Shown: positions 51,501-59,802, counted from the stretch's first letter. The stretch is DNA of 64,000 bases from Runella sp. MFBS21 (GCF_029433105.1 NZ_JARNTW010000001.1:310001-374000), one strand, 5' to 3'. The notes: a model not told the origin generated them from the sequence alone. Program-made: numbers and translations.

Positions 51501-52331
51501 CCCAGAACGTTTTTCGTAGTTGGGAAGTTTGGCTTCTTTGTAAGTAAACGGACGAGGGTCGAGGGCTGTCAAATTCTTAATAGCTTGGTCTCCTACCGCC
51601 CAACGAATTCCTTTTTCGAGCAAGTTGATGAAATCTGGCTGACTCCAAGTGCGGTCGTCATGTCCATAGGCCGTATAAAAAATGCGTCCTTTTCCGTGCG
51701 TACGTACCCATGTGTAAGGCTCAGTTTTGGTATTGGGCTTGTCTTTGTATTGGTCAGGTTGGATTTCGCGCTCCGTCAAGACAAGGTTGTCAGGTTGGAG
51801 CTTACTGTGGAGGTAAGTTTCGTCCAGTGTCTTAAATTGTTTGACGCCCATGATGGCAGGGTGGTTGGGATTGGTCCAAATAGGACGAATAGTATCCCAC
51901 GTGTGCCGCCAAAATTGCCCTCCCATGATTTTTACCAATTCCTCAGAGTTGCGGAAGCAGTAGGATGCACAGTGAACAGGAATAAACCCTTTGCCACTAG
52001 CAATATAATCTACCAAGGCTCTTTCTTGGGGCTTGCTGATAGTATCCCAGTTGGCATACAGTAGTACTCCGTCGTACTTGGCTAGATTGGTAGGGTTCAG
52101 ATCGTTTAGATCATCTGAATACGAAAAATTGATTCCCTTAGAGCCTAATGCCGCCATGATAGTAGGCACACGTTCGATGGGGCGGTGGTGGCCGTTATCG
52201 CCCAGAAAGAGAATTTCAAGGCGACGCGGAGTAACCTCGGCAAGGGTTGAACCCTTGCCGAGGTTGGTTTTTTGCGTAGCACATTGCCACAGCAAAGTCG
52301 CCGACAAAAGAATGGTTAGAAAGCGTTTCAT
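48567..52331 (-). CDS. Large lipoprotein: ThuA, PVC-type propeller, HEAT, CARDB and azurin domains
   Basis: 1254 residues. Lipobox LLWQC with C17. Domains in order: ThuA-like (about 40-265, GFIPVHCASYCF and GHGRIFYTAYGHDDRTW), PVC-type sugar-dehydrogenase-like propeller (about 295-650, EPNVQHPIAMSWDERGRLYV and GPDGAVWVADWY), HEAT repeats (about 670-810), a CARDB-like beta domain (about 890-990) and a C-terminal azurin-like cupredoxin whose copper ligands read C1229-TFPG-H1234-WRL-M1238 plus an upstream QHN His. No CxxCH haem motif exists, so copper replaces the cytochrome often fused in this family. Residues 23-33 are encoded by a palindromic repeat. Confidence 0.88.
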   Translation of the reverse strand: MKRFLTILLSATLLWQCATQKTNLGKGSTLAEVTPRRLEILFLGDNGHHRPIERVPTIMAALGSKGINFSYSDDLNDLNPTNLAKYDGVLLYANWDTISKPQERALVDYIASGKGFIPVHCASYCFRNSEELVKIMGGQFWRHTWDTIRPIWTNPNHPAIMGVKQFKTLDETYLHSKLQPDNLVLTEREIQPDQYKDKPNTKTEPYTWVRTHGKGRIFYTAYGHDDRTWSQPDFINLLEKGIRWAVGDQAIKNLTALDPRPFTYKEAKLPNYEKRSGPQLQQNAVSPEESMKHIQVPTDFTLDLFAAEPNVQHPIAMSWDERGRLYVLITKDYPNERKDSGGSDYILICEDTDKDGKADKFTRFADGLSIPTGMVFANGGLIVSQAPHIIFLKDTDGDDKADEKKILFSGFGTGDTHAGPSNLHYGFDNWIWGCVGYSGFEGKLKDNADSLKFGQAFFRFKPDGSKIEWVTSTSNNTWGFAFNEAGDVFGSTANNSHGWYMAIPHRYFTGSVGMGRDNGSRGTDTHKDMKPITPRIRQVDVFGGFTAAAGHNFYTARAFPKKYWNQIAFVAEPTGHVLHQNQLVKKGTDYEDKEAFNLMAGADEWFSPVFAEVGPDGAVWVADWYSFIIQHNPTPQGFGNGKGNAYDTDLRDYTHGRIYRVAYKEAPAYTPISLSKDRPAELIANLKNTNMLWRNHAQRLLVERANKDVVPQLIALVNDPSVDEIGLNPAAIHALWTLQGLGALSDDNALKAVIGALKHPSAAVRKNAVQVLPSTAATAQALLANNTLNDSEPLVVLNSLLKFTETPLTPEIEKVLLARFEASNEADDRWLPDAFSVVLNSHGGKLMQTYLAKRTVGQKAETKAPAPMAHDHSAMHGPNAATEHNHSAMTTATKPDLAITNITINPTVPFVREPAAITIEITNKGVAIPKETVPVVKVGIEGLGLKINYVSYQLKNGIGAGETIQLVESNNGPWVGRMGFTAEQAGKLRISASIDPDNLIPEEDEVKNNSLSKTFEVKRPAKLSDFALERAARSYASSLSMSPDSVIALIAKANTLDSDARYAVLKGIVNGWNPRRKVTTSDAGKMLLVSTKETIADDLKAKFTGVIESFGANALVPVDPNLQVIKIKSIKEAMKFDVKEFTVIAGKPVELVFENPDAMQHNLVIIKPKSTEIVGNAADKMITQKDAAEKNYVPNLPQIVAYTPLVNPDQTYRLTFTAPTEPGNYPYLCTFPGHWRLMSGVMKVVKDDSKATSK
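52233..52265. repeat. 33-bp palindrome, family A copy 3, inside a coding sequence
   Basis: AACCTCGGC...GCCGAGGTT with a 16-bp perfect stem and a single central base. It encodes residues N23-V33 of the large lipoprotein, just after the lipid-bearing Cys17, where extra residues are tolerated. Confidence 0.75.
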
Positions 52332-52391
52332 TGTATGGTTAGAAAAGTTATTTGTTGCTGGGAAAAGTCAAATAAGAGCTATGTTATATTG

Positions 52392-52868
52392 CTATTCGTA
52401 CTCTTCATTATTTTCAAAAAAATCAAATAGGTATTCTTCTTTAAACTCTATTCCAAAATCCGTTAGCATTTTTAAATATTCTTCGCGAAAGGTCTTTTTT
52501 CGATGGTGTTCTTCTTGATTATTAATGTACTTGATCACGGCGTCGATGTGAGATTTACTGTAAGAAAAAGCGCCGTAACCGCGCTGCCAATTAAAATTAG
52601 CGTATTGAAAATGTATTTTTATGAATTTATTGGAGGAGGTTTTTATTTCTTCTACTAAATCGGAAAGAGATACTGAGGTACCGTAACCCATAAAAATATG
52701 AATATGATCTGAGGTTCCATTGATTGCCAATGGCTTCGACCCGTGTTGTTTTAGAATGCCACCTATATATGCATATAATTCTTCTTTCCATACCTTATGG
52801 ATAAGGCTTTGTCGTCCTTTCACTGCAAAAACAATTTGGATGTAAAGCTGCGTATAGGTATTGGCCAT
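52392..52868 (-). CDS. IS200/RAYT-like HUH transposase (Y1)
   Basis: 158 residues. HUH motif H55-I-H57 (SDHIHIFMG), then SSNKFIKIHF, FNWQRGYGAFSYS and the catalytic tyrosine Y114 in VIKYINNQEEHHRKKTF. All catalytic residues are present, so the protein may be active. No tnpB accessory gene is nearby. A 68-bp palindrome with tandem repeats lies just upstream (52903-53004) and a 33-bp palindrome 127 bases downstream. It could be an IS200 copy or a domesticated REP-associated transposase. Confidence 0.9.
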   Translation of the reverse strand: MANTYTQLYIQIVFAVKGRQSLIHKVWKEELYAYIGGILKQHGSKPLAINGTSDHIHIFMGYGTSVSLSDLVEEIKTSSNKFIKIHFQYANFNWQRGYGAFSYSKSHIDAVIKYINNQEEHHRKKTFREEYLKMLTDFGIEFKEEYLFDFFENNEEYE

Positions 52869-52902
52869 GGGTTAAACAAATGGTTTTGTAAATATCACGT
52901 CT

Positions 52903-52970
52903 CTACAAATATTACGGTGCGCTGCACCTTTGGGGTACCCCAAAGCCGCAGCGCGGCGTAATATTTGTAG
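52903..52970. repeat. 68-bp interrupted palindrome upstream of the HUH transposase
   Basis: Symmetric parts: CTACAAATATTACG, GCGCTGC and TTTGGGGT on the left match ACCCCAAA, GCAGCGC and CGTAATATTTGTAG on the right, with equal 2-base and 3-base mismatched gaps. Starts 35 bases before the transposase ATG. Confidence 0.75.
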
Positions 52971-53004
52971 CACGGCGTAATATTTGTAACGCGGCGTAAT
53001 ATTT
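52952..53004. repeat. Three tandem copies of a GCGGCGTAATATTTGTA unit
   Basis: The right arm of the palindrome and two more copies run in tandem with an 18-base period (CGGCGTAATATTTGTA at 52955, 52973 and a last shortened copy at 52992). Confidence 0.7.
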
Positions 53005-53012
53005 TTGGCCAA

Positions 53013-54137
53013 TTAGGCATTAAAAAAATCGGGTAATTGCAAAATCTTTCCACCTTGCATCGCCGATTCGTGAGCCAAAATCCCTACAGAAGTCCAGTTG
53101 GCAGATTGAGCTGCGTTGGGGAAAGGATCACGGTCTTCGACCAAAGCCATCAGAAACTCATGTACCAAGTGGGGGTGCGAACCACCGTGGCCCGCACCCT
53201 GTGTAAATGAAAGATGGGTATTTTCGGCAATGTCATAAACTCCTTTGGTCGTAAATTGTTGAATTTCTTCGGGCAACAAATGTGCGTAATCTGGTGTTTC
53301 GATGCGCTCAGGGATTTCGTGTTCTTCTTTTTTAGCAGTGTGAATCACCGCTTCTTCCCCCTCGATGAGGGGCCACTCAAAAGATTTTTTAGAGCCATAC
53401 ACTTCAAAACTTTCACGGTATTGGCGAGCTACATCAAACAAAGAGCGATATACATACGCACTTAAATCGCTGTCTTTGAATTTGATATGTGCCGATTCTA
53501 CGGCAAAAGGTGAGTTGTGAATCTTGGCGAGTTCTTCGCGAATTGTGCCCGAACCAAAACAAGATACATACTCTGCTTCCAATTTGAGTAAGCCTGCTAC
53601 GGGACCTACGCAGTGAGTAGCATAGTGCATAGGAGGCAAGCCAGGCCAATAGTCAGGCCAACCGTCCATGTCTTGCTGGTGAGAAGCTTTCAGGAATTGA
53701 ACTTTACCAAGTTCTCCTTTTTCGTACAATTCTTTCACAAACAAAAATTCTCTTGCATACACTACTGTCTCCATCATCATGTATTTCTTGCCTGTTTCTT
53801 TGCACGTTTTGACGATTTCCATGCACTCTTCTACCGAGGTTGCCATCGGCACCGTACAAGCTACGTGCTTGCCTGCTCGTAACGCTTTGAGGGTTTGCTC
53901 GGCGTGATTAGGAATAGGAGAGTTGATATGAACAGCGTCAATGTTAGGGTCTTTGAGAAGCTCATCATAGTCTGAGTAGCGCACATCTATATTGAAAGCG
54001 TCGCCGATAGCGTTTAGTTTTTCGGCATTACGCTGACAGATAGCGTACATATTGGCATGGGGATGGCGCTGGTAAATGGGAATAAATTCGGCCCCAAAAC
54101 CGAGCCCAACGATAGCGATGTTGATTTTTTTAGACAT
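53013..54137 (-). CDS. Gfo/Idh/MocA family oxidoreductase
   Basis: 374 residues from the ATG at 54137 (MSKKINIAIVGLGFGAEF); an upstream start adds 15 residues. Rossmann site IAIVGLGFG, the family motif HVACTVPMATSVEE in place of the EKP motif (the Lys of EKPxA is replaced, so catalysis may differ), and a C-terminal alpha/beta domain (residues 130-360). NAD(P)-dependent sugar or inositol oxidoreductases belong here. It lies next to a sugar-phosphate isomerase-like gene on the same strand, as in many Cytophagales sugar clusters. Confidence 0.88.
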   Translation of the reverse strand: MSKKINIAIVGLGFGAEFIPIYQRHPHANMYAICQRNAEKLNAIGDAFNIDVRYSDYDELLKDPNIDAVHINSPIPNHAEQTLKALRAGKHVACTVPMATSVEECMEIVKTCKETGKKYMMMETVVYAREFLFVKELYEKGELGKVQFLKASHQQDMDGWPDYWPGLPPMHYATHCVGPVAGLLKLEAEYVSCFGSGTIREELAKIHNSPFAVESAHIKFKDSDLSAYVYRSLFDVARQYRESFEVYGSKKSFEWPLIEGEEAVIHTAKKEEHEIPERIETPDYAHLLPEEIQQFTTKGVYDIAENTHLSFTQGAGHGGSHPHLVHEFLMALVEDRDPFPNAAQSANWTSVGILAHESAMQGGKILQLPDFFNA

Positions 54138-54231
54138 AGCAGAAGCGGGTTGTAGAGTGGTATTGCTGCAAAGCAACGCCACAGGATTCGTTATGTTTTA
54201 AATTATTTTTTGAATAAAATTTTTACTCTCT

Positions 54232-55071
54232 TTAAAGGCCTATTTGCTGACATGAATTACGAATAAAGGCCAAGCCGTCGCGCATGAGTTGTTCTTCCGA
54301 ATCAAACATTTTGCGCCATATATTGGCCGCAGGAAGCTTAGGGCTGAATGCTTCGATACTCAGCCATCCGTCGTAGCCAATGTCTTTGATTGCTTGAAAA
54401 GTACCTGCCCAGTCCACGTTACCTTTGCCGGGCGTACTACGGTCATTTTCAGAAAGTTGGATAAAAGAAATGCGGTCGCCCATTTTGCGGATGCAATCAC
54501 CAATGCTTTTTTCTTCGATGTTGGCATGAAATGTATCAAACATAATCTGACAATTGGGGTGATTTACGTCATCTACAAACCGAATCAGTTCATCGCCACA
54601 ACTTGTGAGGTAAAGCTCGAAGCGGTTGAGGTATTCAAGACCCAATGAAATGCCTTGATTTTGAGCATATTCTGCCAATTGTTGAATACCTTCTACGCCC
54701 CATTTCCATTCGTCAGAAGTGGCAGCTTGTCCAGTAAATACCCCTAGTGCCGAATGATAAGGCCCCATGAGCTTGGTGGCTCCTAAAACCACACCACAAT
54801 CCACTACTTTTTTGAGATTGGCCAAGGCATAAGCACGTACGGCGGAGTCGGGGCTAATGAGGTTTTCGGCTTGGCCGCAAAAGGTATCACATTCTCTATG
54901 CAGGCCGAGTTCATCGAGTTTTTTACGCCAACTATGCCACGCATCTGGATTCGTATTAAAGATAGGAACTTCCACGCCTTCAAAGCCGATTTCTTGGATT
55001 AAATCAAGGGTAGGAAATAGACTTTCGTCAATTTGCGTGCCCCAAAGGAGCAAGTTCATGCTGAATTTCAT
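54232..55071 (-). CDS. Sugar phosphate isomerase/epimerase (xylose isomerase-like TIM barrel)
   Basis: 279 residues. Barrel strands and metal-site residues of the AP-endonuclease-2/IolE/IolI-like family: EIGFEGVEVPIFN, LGLEYLNRFELYL, QIMFDTFHANIEE (metal Asp and His), RISFIQLSENDRSTPGKGNVDW and GYDGWLSIEAF (closing Glu). The likely substrate is a ketose or tagatose/psicose-type sugar. First gene of the unit with the oxidoreductase downstream. Confidence 0.88.
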   Translation of the reverse strand: MKFSMNLLLWGTQIDESLFPTLDLIQEIGFEGVEVPIFNTNPDAWHSWRKKLDELGLHRECDTFCGQAENLISPDSAVRAYALANLKKVVDCGVVLGATKLMGPYHSALGVFTGQAATSDEWKWGVEGIQQLAEYAQNQGISLGLEYLNRFELYLTSCGDELIRFVDDVNHPNCQIMFDTFHANIEEKSIGDCIRKMGDRISFIQLSENDRSTPGKGNVDWAGTFQAIKDIGYDGWLSIEAFSPKLPAANIWRKMFDSEEQLMRDGLAFIRNSCQQIGL

Positions 55072-55298
55072 ATAGATATATAAGAGATGGCTTAGGGGTA
55101 GAAAAATTCAAATACAAAATAATAGTAAAATAATACTAAAAACTTCCCTTGCATTTGCTTATTTTGACTGTATTTTGACTTAAAAATAAAGAAAAGAATA
55201 AAATATTGTTAAAATTAAGTTAGTGAAAGTTTTGTTTTAAATCTACAATCAGCTCTTGATGGCGATATCTCTTTGGTAGATATAGCGTACCTTTGTAT
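55072..55298. other. AT-rich divergent control region
   Basis: 227 bases with long A/T runs and a TACCTTTG box at 55288-55295 right before the helicase start; no clear -33 box at the right distance. Confidence 0.35.
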
Positions 55299-57197
55299 AT
55301 GGATTATTTTAAAAATTTACTTGATTTACTTAAAACAGAACGCGAAGAAGACCACAATCAGTATCGTAAACTTACTGAGCAGAGTTCTGTATCAGAAAGA
55401 AGAGCCAATGGTTTGACTTGGTATCCGGTGGCTATCAGAGGTTCGGAAATGAGCCGAGGAGATTATCTAACAGTAGAGTTGGAGCGCACCACTCATCAAG
55501 ACATTGCACACCAATTCAGATTTGGAATGCCTGCTGTGTTTTTTGGGAATCACGATGCCAAAAACGACCGCGTCGAGGGAACCATAACGCATCAAAACGG
55601 CAATCGCCTTAAAATCACGCTACGCACCGACGAACTACCTGAATGGTCGAGAGATGGGAAGCTTGGGATTGATATTCTCTTTGATGACAATAGCTACGAA
55701 GAAATGCAATCGGTTTTGAAGCAAATTATAGCTATCGAATCCAAAAGCGTAGATAAAGATAAAAAGCTCATCGGTATTTTAACGGGAAGTCAAAAGCCAA
55801 CTTTTAAGGAAAAAGTGTCTCCTTTTGTGGGTACAAGATTGAATGAATCTCAGCAGGTCGCAGTCGATAAAATATTGAAAGCCAACGAACTTGCTATCGT
55901 ACATGGCCCTCCTGGTACTGGCAAAACCACTACGTTGGTACAGGCGATTAAGGCTTTGGTAAAGACTCAAAATCAAAAAGTGCTCGTAGTAGCACCGAGC
56001 AATACAGCGGTAGATTTGTTGAGCGAGAAGCTACACGAAGAAGGGCTCAATGTATTGCGAGTGGGCAATCCCGCTCGTGTAACAGAGCGATTGATGTCTT
56101 TGACGCTCGATGCCAAAATGGCCGAACACCCCCAAATGAAAGAATCGAAAAGGCTCAAAAAGCAGGCGCAAGAGTTCAAAAATATGGCGCATAAGTACAA
56201 GCGTAATTTTGGAAAATCCGAACGCGACCAACGTAAGCTGCTTTTTGATGAAGCCCATAAAATCATGAAGGAAGTAGGCAATACAGAGCAGTATATCATT
56301 GATGATTTGCTGGTCAAAGCGCAAGTAGTGACAGCTACCTTGGTAGGGGCGAATCATTATACCGTTAAAAACTTGAGCTATGACACCGTAGTGATTGATG
56401 AAGCAGGGCAAGCGCTTGAGCCGGCTTGTTGGATTTCGATTCTGAAAGCCCCCAAAGTAGTCTTGGCCGGCGACCATTGTCAGTTGCCTCCTACTATCAA
56501 GTCAGAAGTAGCCGCCAAAAATGGATTAAGTACTACGTTGCTCGAAAAAAATGTGGGCTTGCATCCCGAAGCTGTAACACTCCTTGAAGAGCAATATCGT
56601 ATGAATGAGCAGATTATGGGGTATTCGTCGCAGGTATTTTATCACAATCGCCTCAAAGCCCATACTTCGGTAGCCAAGCGATTGCTTTTTGAAGACGACA
56701 AACCCTTGTTGTTTATTGATACAGCGGGCTGTGGATTTGAAGAAAAACTAGAGGGAACCAGTAGTACCAACCCCGAAGAAGCGGTGCTCTTGCTCAAGCA
56801 TCTTGCGATGTTGGCGGAAGAATGCCCAAAACAGGAGCCTTTTCCAAGTATAGGTGTCATTGCACCTTACAAACAGCAGATTCGGGTGCTTACGGAGCAG
56901 CTCGCCCATGTGCCAGCCTTACAGCCTTATTTATCTTCTATTGCTATCAATACCGTCGATAGTTTTCAGGGACAAGAAAGAGACGTAATTTATATCAGCA
57001 TGACCCGTAGCAATACCGACGGAATCATTGGGTTTTTGGCAGATATTAGGCGTATGAATGTAGCCATGACACGCGCCCGCAAGAAGCTTGTAATAGTAGG
57101 TGACAGTGCTACTTTAGCCCAATCAGCGTTTTACGCAGATTTTATTGAATATGCCGAAAAAAAGGATGCTTACATAAGCGCTTGGGAATGGATGTAA
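55299..57197 (+). CDS. Upf1/IGHMBP2-like superfamily 1B helicase
   Basis: 632 residues from the ATG at 55299. Domains: N-terminal beta barrel (about 30-135), RecA1 with Walker A GPPGTGKTT (203-211) and motif II DEAG (VIDEAGQALEP), and RecA2 with NTVDSFQGQERDVIYISMTRSN and RRMNVAMTRARKKLVIVGD (motifs V and VI). A charged helical insert (EHPQMKESKRLKKQAQEFKN) lies between motifs Ia and II. A 5'-3' RNA/DNA helicase; its cellular role in bacteria is unknown. Confidence 0.92.
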   Translation: MDYFKNLLDLLKTEREEDHNQYRKLTEQSSVSERRANGLTWYPVAIRGSEMSRGDYLTVELERTTHQDIAHQFRFGMPAVFFGNHDAKNDRVEGTITHQNGNRLKITLRTDELPEWSRDGKLGIDILFDDNSYEEMQSVLKQIIAIESKSVDKDKKLIGILTGSQKPTFKEKVSPFVGTRLNESQQVAVDKILKANELAIVHGPPGTGKTTTLVQAIKALVKTQNQKVLVVAPSNTAVDLLSEKLHEEGLNVLRVGNPARVTERLMSLTLDAKMAEHPQMKESKRLKKQAQEFKNMAHKYKRNFGKSERDQRKLLFDEAHKIMKEVGNTEQYIIDDLLVKAQVVTATLVGANHYTVKNLSYDTVVIDEAGQALEPACWISILKAPKVVLAGDHCQLPPTIKSEVAAKNGLSTTLLEKNVGLHPEAVTLLEEQYRMNEQIMGYSSQVFYHNRLKAHTSVAKRLLFEDDKPLLFIDTAGCGFEEKLEGTSSTNPEEAVLLLKHLAMLAEECPKQEPFPSIGVIAPYKQQIRVLTEQLAHVPALQPYLSSIAINTVDSFQGQERDVIYISMTRSNTDGIIGFLADIRRMNVAMTRARKKLVIVGDSATLAQSAFYADFIEYAEKKDAYISAWEWM

Positions 57198-57299
57198 TTT
57201 TTTAAAATTCAAAAACAAAGAAGCGCTTGGCGATATACCAGAAAAAATCTAACTTTAAACTCAACCTTTACTCAACATAACCTATTTTTAAGCTTTTTT

Positions 57300-57914
57300 A
57301 TGCCTCCTGAAAAAAATAAGGTGCTTGTGCTTTTTTCGCATCCACTTTTAGAAAAATCACGTGCCAATCGTCTAGTCTTAAAATCCTATCTCAATCGAGA
57401 CGATATTACTTTTCATGATTTGTATGAGCGCTATCCCGACTTCAACATTGATGTGGAGTACGAAAAAGAACTGCTCTTGCAGCATGAAATGATTGTCTGG
57501 CATCATCCTTTTTATTGGTATAGCTGTCCGCCTTTGTTTAAACAATGGATAGATATGGTACTGGAAGTAGGATGGGCCTACGGCCCTGGTGGGGATGCCC
57601 TAGAAGGAAAATCAATAATGCAGGTCATTACGGTAGGTGGGGGCCATCAGGCGTACCAAGAAAGCGGCTATAATCGCTTTCCTATTAGAGAATTTTTACG
57701 CCCTTTTGAGCAGACAGCCAACCTCTGCAAGATGAATTATTTCCCGCCGTTTGTCATTCATGGTACCCACCGCCTGAGTCGCGAACAACTCATAGATTAT
57801 AGCTCAGAGCTAGTGCTTTTTCTGGACAATTGGCAAGAGATACAATATAGCCCCACTTTGTATCAGCACACTTATATTAATGATCTTCTCAAAAAAATTA
57901 CGACTAACAAATGA
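57300..57914 (+). CDS. KefF-like NAD(P)H oxidoreductase, flavodoxin fold
   Basis: 204 residues. Flavodoxin-2 pattern: LVLFSHPLLEKSRANRLVL, MIVWHHPFYWYSCPPLFKQWIDMVLEVGWAYGPGG and VITVGGGHQAYQESGYN. KefF is the cytoplasmic quinone-reductase subunit that activates the potassium channel KefC. Its last four bases overlap the KefC start (ATGA), so the two are coupled and probably form one complex. Confidence 0.9.
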   Translation: MPPEKNKVLVLFSHPLLEKSRANRLVLKSYLNRDDITFHDLYERYPDFNIDVEYEKELLLQHEMIVWHHPFYWYSCPPLFKQWIDMVLEVGWAYGPGGDALEGKSIMQVITVGGGHQAYQESGYNRFPIREFLRPFEQTANLCKMNYFPPFVIHGTHRLSREQLIDYSSELVLFLDNWQEIQYSPTLYQHTYINDLLKKITTNK

Positions 57915-59797
57915 GCACAGGATTTTTATTTCAGGCATTGGTATTTATGGGAGCCTCGATTTTGCTTGTTCCTATTGCCAAAAAAATAGGTTTAAGTTCG
58001 GTGCTTGGGTATTTGGTAGCGGGAGTGGTGATTGGACCTTTTGGGTTGAAATTTGTGGGGGAAAATGGCCAAGACATCATGCACGCTTCCGAATTTGGGG
58101 TAGTAATGATGCTCTTTTTGATTGGATTGGAGCTAAATCCAAAAAAGTTTTGGGAAATGCGCAAAGCCATTCTTGGGTTAGGAGGCTTACAAGTATTGGC
58201 CACTACATTTTTGCTGTTTATTAGTTTTTTATTGATGGGTTGGCCATGGCAAATGTGTGTCGCGGTAGCTTTGGCGTTTTCAATGTCATCGACGGCGATT
58301 GTGCTACAGACCCTAAAAGAAAAAAACCTCTCGCATACGGTGGCAGGGGAGGCTTCATTTGCGGTGTTGTTGTTTCAGGATATTGCGGTGATTCCGATAT
58401 TGGCGCTTTTGCCGCTATTGGGTACCCACACAGCCTCTTCGAGTGAGCACTCCTCGTCATTGTTTGAGGGACAGCCCGCTTGGGTGCAAGCAGTGTCCGT
58501 TTTGGGAGTGGTTGGGTTGATTTTGGTGGTAGGGAAGTTTTTGGTCGTGCCTTTTCTACGTTTTGTTTCCAAAACCCAAATGAGAGAATTGTTTGTGGCA
58601 GCAGCTTTGTTTATTGTGGTAGGAGTAGCAGCGGCCATGCAAGCTGTAGGTCTCAGTCCTGCTTTGGGTACTTTCTTGGCTGGAATGGTATTGGCCAATA
58701 CCGAGTTTCGTCATGAGCTAGAAAGCGATATCGAACCTTTCAAAGGCCTGCTTTTGGGGTTGTTTTTTGTGAGTGTTGGTGCTACTATTGATTTCGATCA
58801 AATCACCAATGACCCTTCTACTATTGCGCTTCTTGTGGTGTTGTCGTTGGTTTTAAAATTTGGTGTATTGATGATTACGGGCAAAATCTTCAAAATGAGC
58901 AGTGACCAAAATTTCATTTTTTCTTTTGGACTGAGCCAAGTAGGAGAATTTGCTTTTGTATTATTATCATTTTCCAATCAAATCAATCTACTAGATGAAG
59001 TCTGGAATGCCAAGCTTATGGCGGTGGTAGCGATTACAATGGCTTCTACTCCGCTAGTTTTACTCGTAAATGAAAAGTTAATTGAACCTTATTTTGGCGT
59101 AAAAACCCAAGGCGACCCCCAACCCGAATCAGATACGATTGATACACAACATAAGGTGATTATTGCAGGGTTTGGGCATTTTGGAAGCACTATTGGACGG
59201 TTTTTGCGGGCTAGTGGCGTCAAAGCTACCATTCTCGACAATGACTCCGACCGTGTCGATTTGCTGCGTCGTATGGGCTTTGAAGTATATTTTGGAGATG
59301 CCACACGCGTAGATTTGTTAGAAGCTGCAGGAGCGGCAGAAGCTACTATTTTGATTGCGGCGATTGACCCACCCGAAATAAACCACTTGTTGATTGAGGT
59401 CGTTAAGAAAAAATTCCCTAATCTGAAGATATTTGCGCGGGCGCGCAATCGCTACGACGCTTATGAGCTAATTGATATGAACATCGACAATGTTTACCGC
59501 GAAACACTCGATGCTGCGGTACGGCTAGGCGTAGATGCGATGGTTCAGTTAGGTTTTCGCAAATACACCGCCAATCGGCAGGGGCAGAAGTTTATTCATT
59601 ATGATGAAGTATCGGTACGCAAGCTCGCTAAGAGTCGCCACGAAACCAAAGATTATGCCTTGTCGGTAAAAGAGCAGATTCAGTGGCAAGAGCAAATTTT
59701 GCAGAATGACCTCAAACTCACCAAAGAAGAAGCAGATTTAAGCTGGGACAGCGAGCACCTACGACAAGTAGTAGTGCAGGCATATCCCAATGAGTAA
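57911..59797 (+). CDS. KefC-like CPA2 potassium:proton antiporter with RCK domain
   Basis: 628 residues. About 12 membrane helices (1-390; GLSSVLGYLVAGVVIGPFGL, FSMSSTAIVLQTLKEKNLSHTVAGEASFAVLLFQDIAVIPILAL) followed by a TrkA-N/RCK nucleotide-binding domain (about 410-540; HKVIIAGFGHFGSTIGRFL, ILDNDSDRVDLLRRMGFEVYFGDATRVDLLEAAG). It releases potassium to acidify the cytoplasm, protecting cells from electrophiles. The overlap with the KefF gene supports the pair; glutathione gating is inferred from the family. Confidence 0.92.
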   Translation: MSTGFLFQALVFMGASILLVPIAKKIGLSSVLGYLVAGVVIGPFGLKFVGENGQDIMHASEFGVVMMLFLIGLELNPKKFWEMRKAILGLGGLQVLATTFLLFISFLLMGWPWQMCVAVALAFSMSSTAIVLQTLKEKNLSHTVAGEASFAVLLFQDIAVIPILALLPLLGTHTASSSEHSSSLFEGQPAWVQAVSVLGVVGLILVVGKFLVVPFLRFVSKTQMRELFVAAALFIVVGVAAAMQAVGLSPALGTFLAGMVLANTEFRHELESDIEPFKGLLLGLFFVSVGATIDFDQITNDPSTIALLVVLSLVLKFGVLMITGKIFKMSSDQNFIFSFGLSQVGEFAFVLLSFSNQINLLDEVWNAKLMAVVAITMASTPLVLLVNEKLIEPYFGVKTQGDPQPESDTIDTQHKVIIAGFGHFGSTIGRFLRASGVKATILDNDSDRVDLLRRMGFEVYFGDATRVDLLEAAGAAEATILIAAIDPPEINHLLIEVVKKKFPNLKIFARARNRYDAYELIDMNIDNVYRETLDAAVRLGVDAMVQLGFRKYTANRQGQKFIHYDEVSVRKLAKSRHETKDYALSVKEQIQWQEQILQNDLKLTKEEADLSWDSEHLRQVVVQAYPNE

Positions 59798-59802
59798 CCA
59801 CA

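Noticed and set aside
51393-52064. 223-codon plus-strand frame opposite the large lipoprotein
   Set aside because: Antisense to conserved ThuA and propeller domains; basic, low-quality sequence.
58240-58716. Short plus-strand frames in the KefC gene
   Set aside because: They overlap transmembrane coding sequence in another frame and show no domain.
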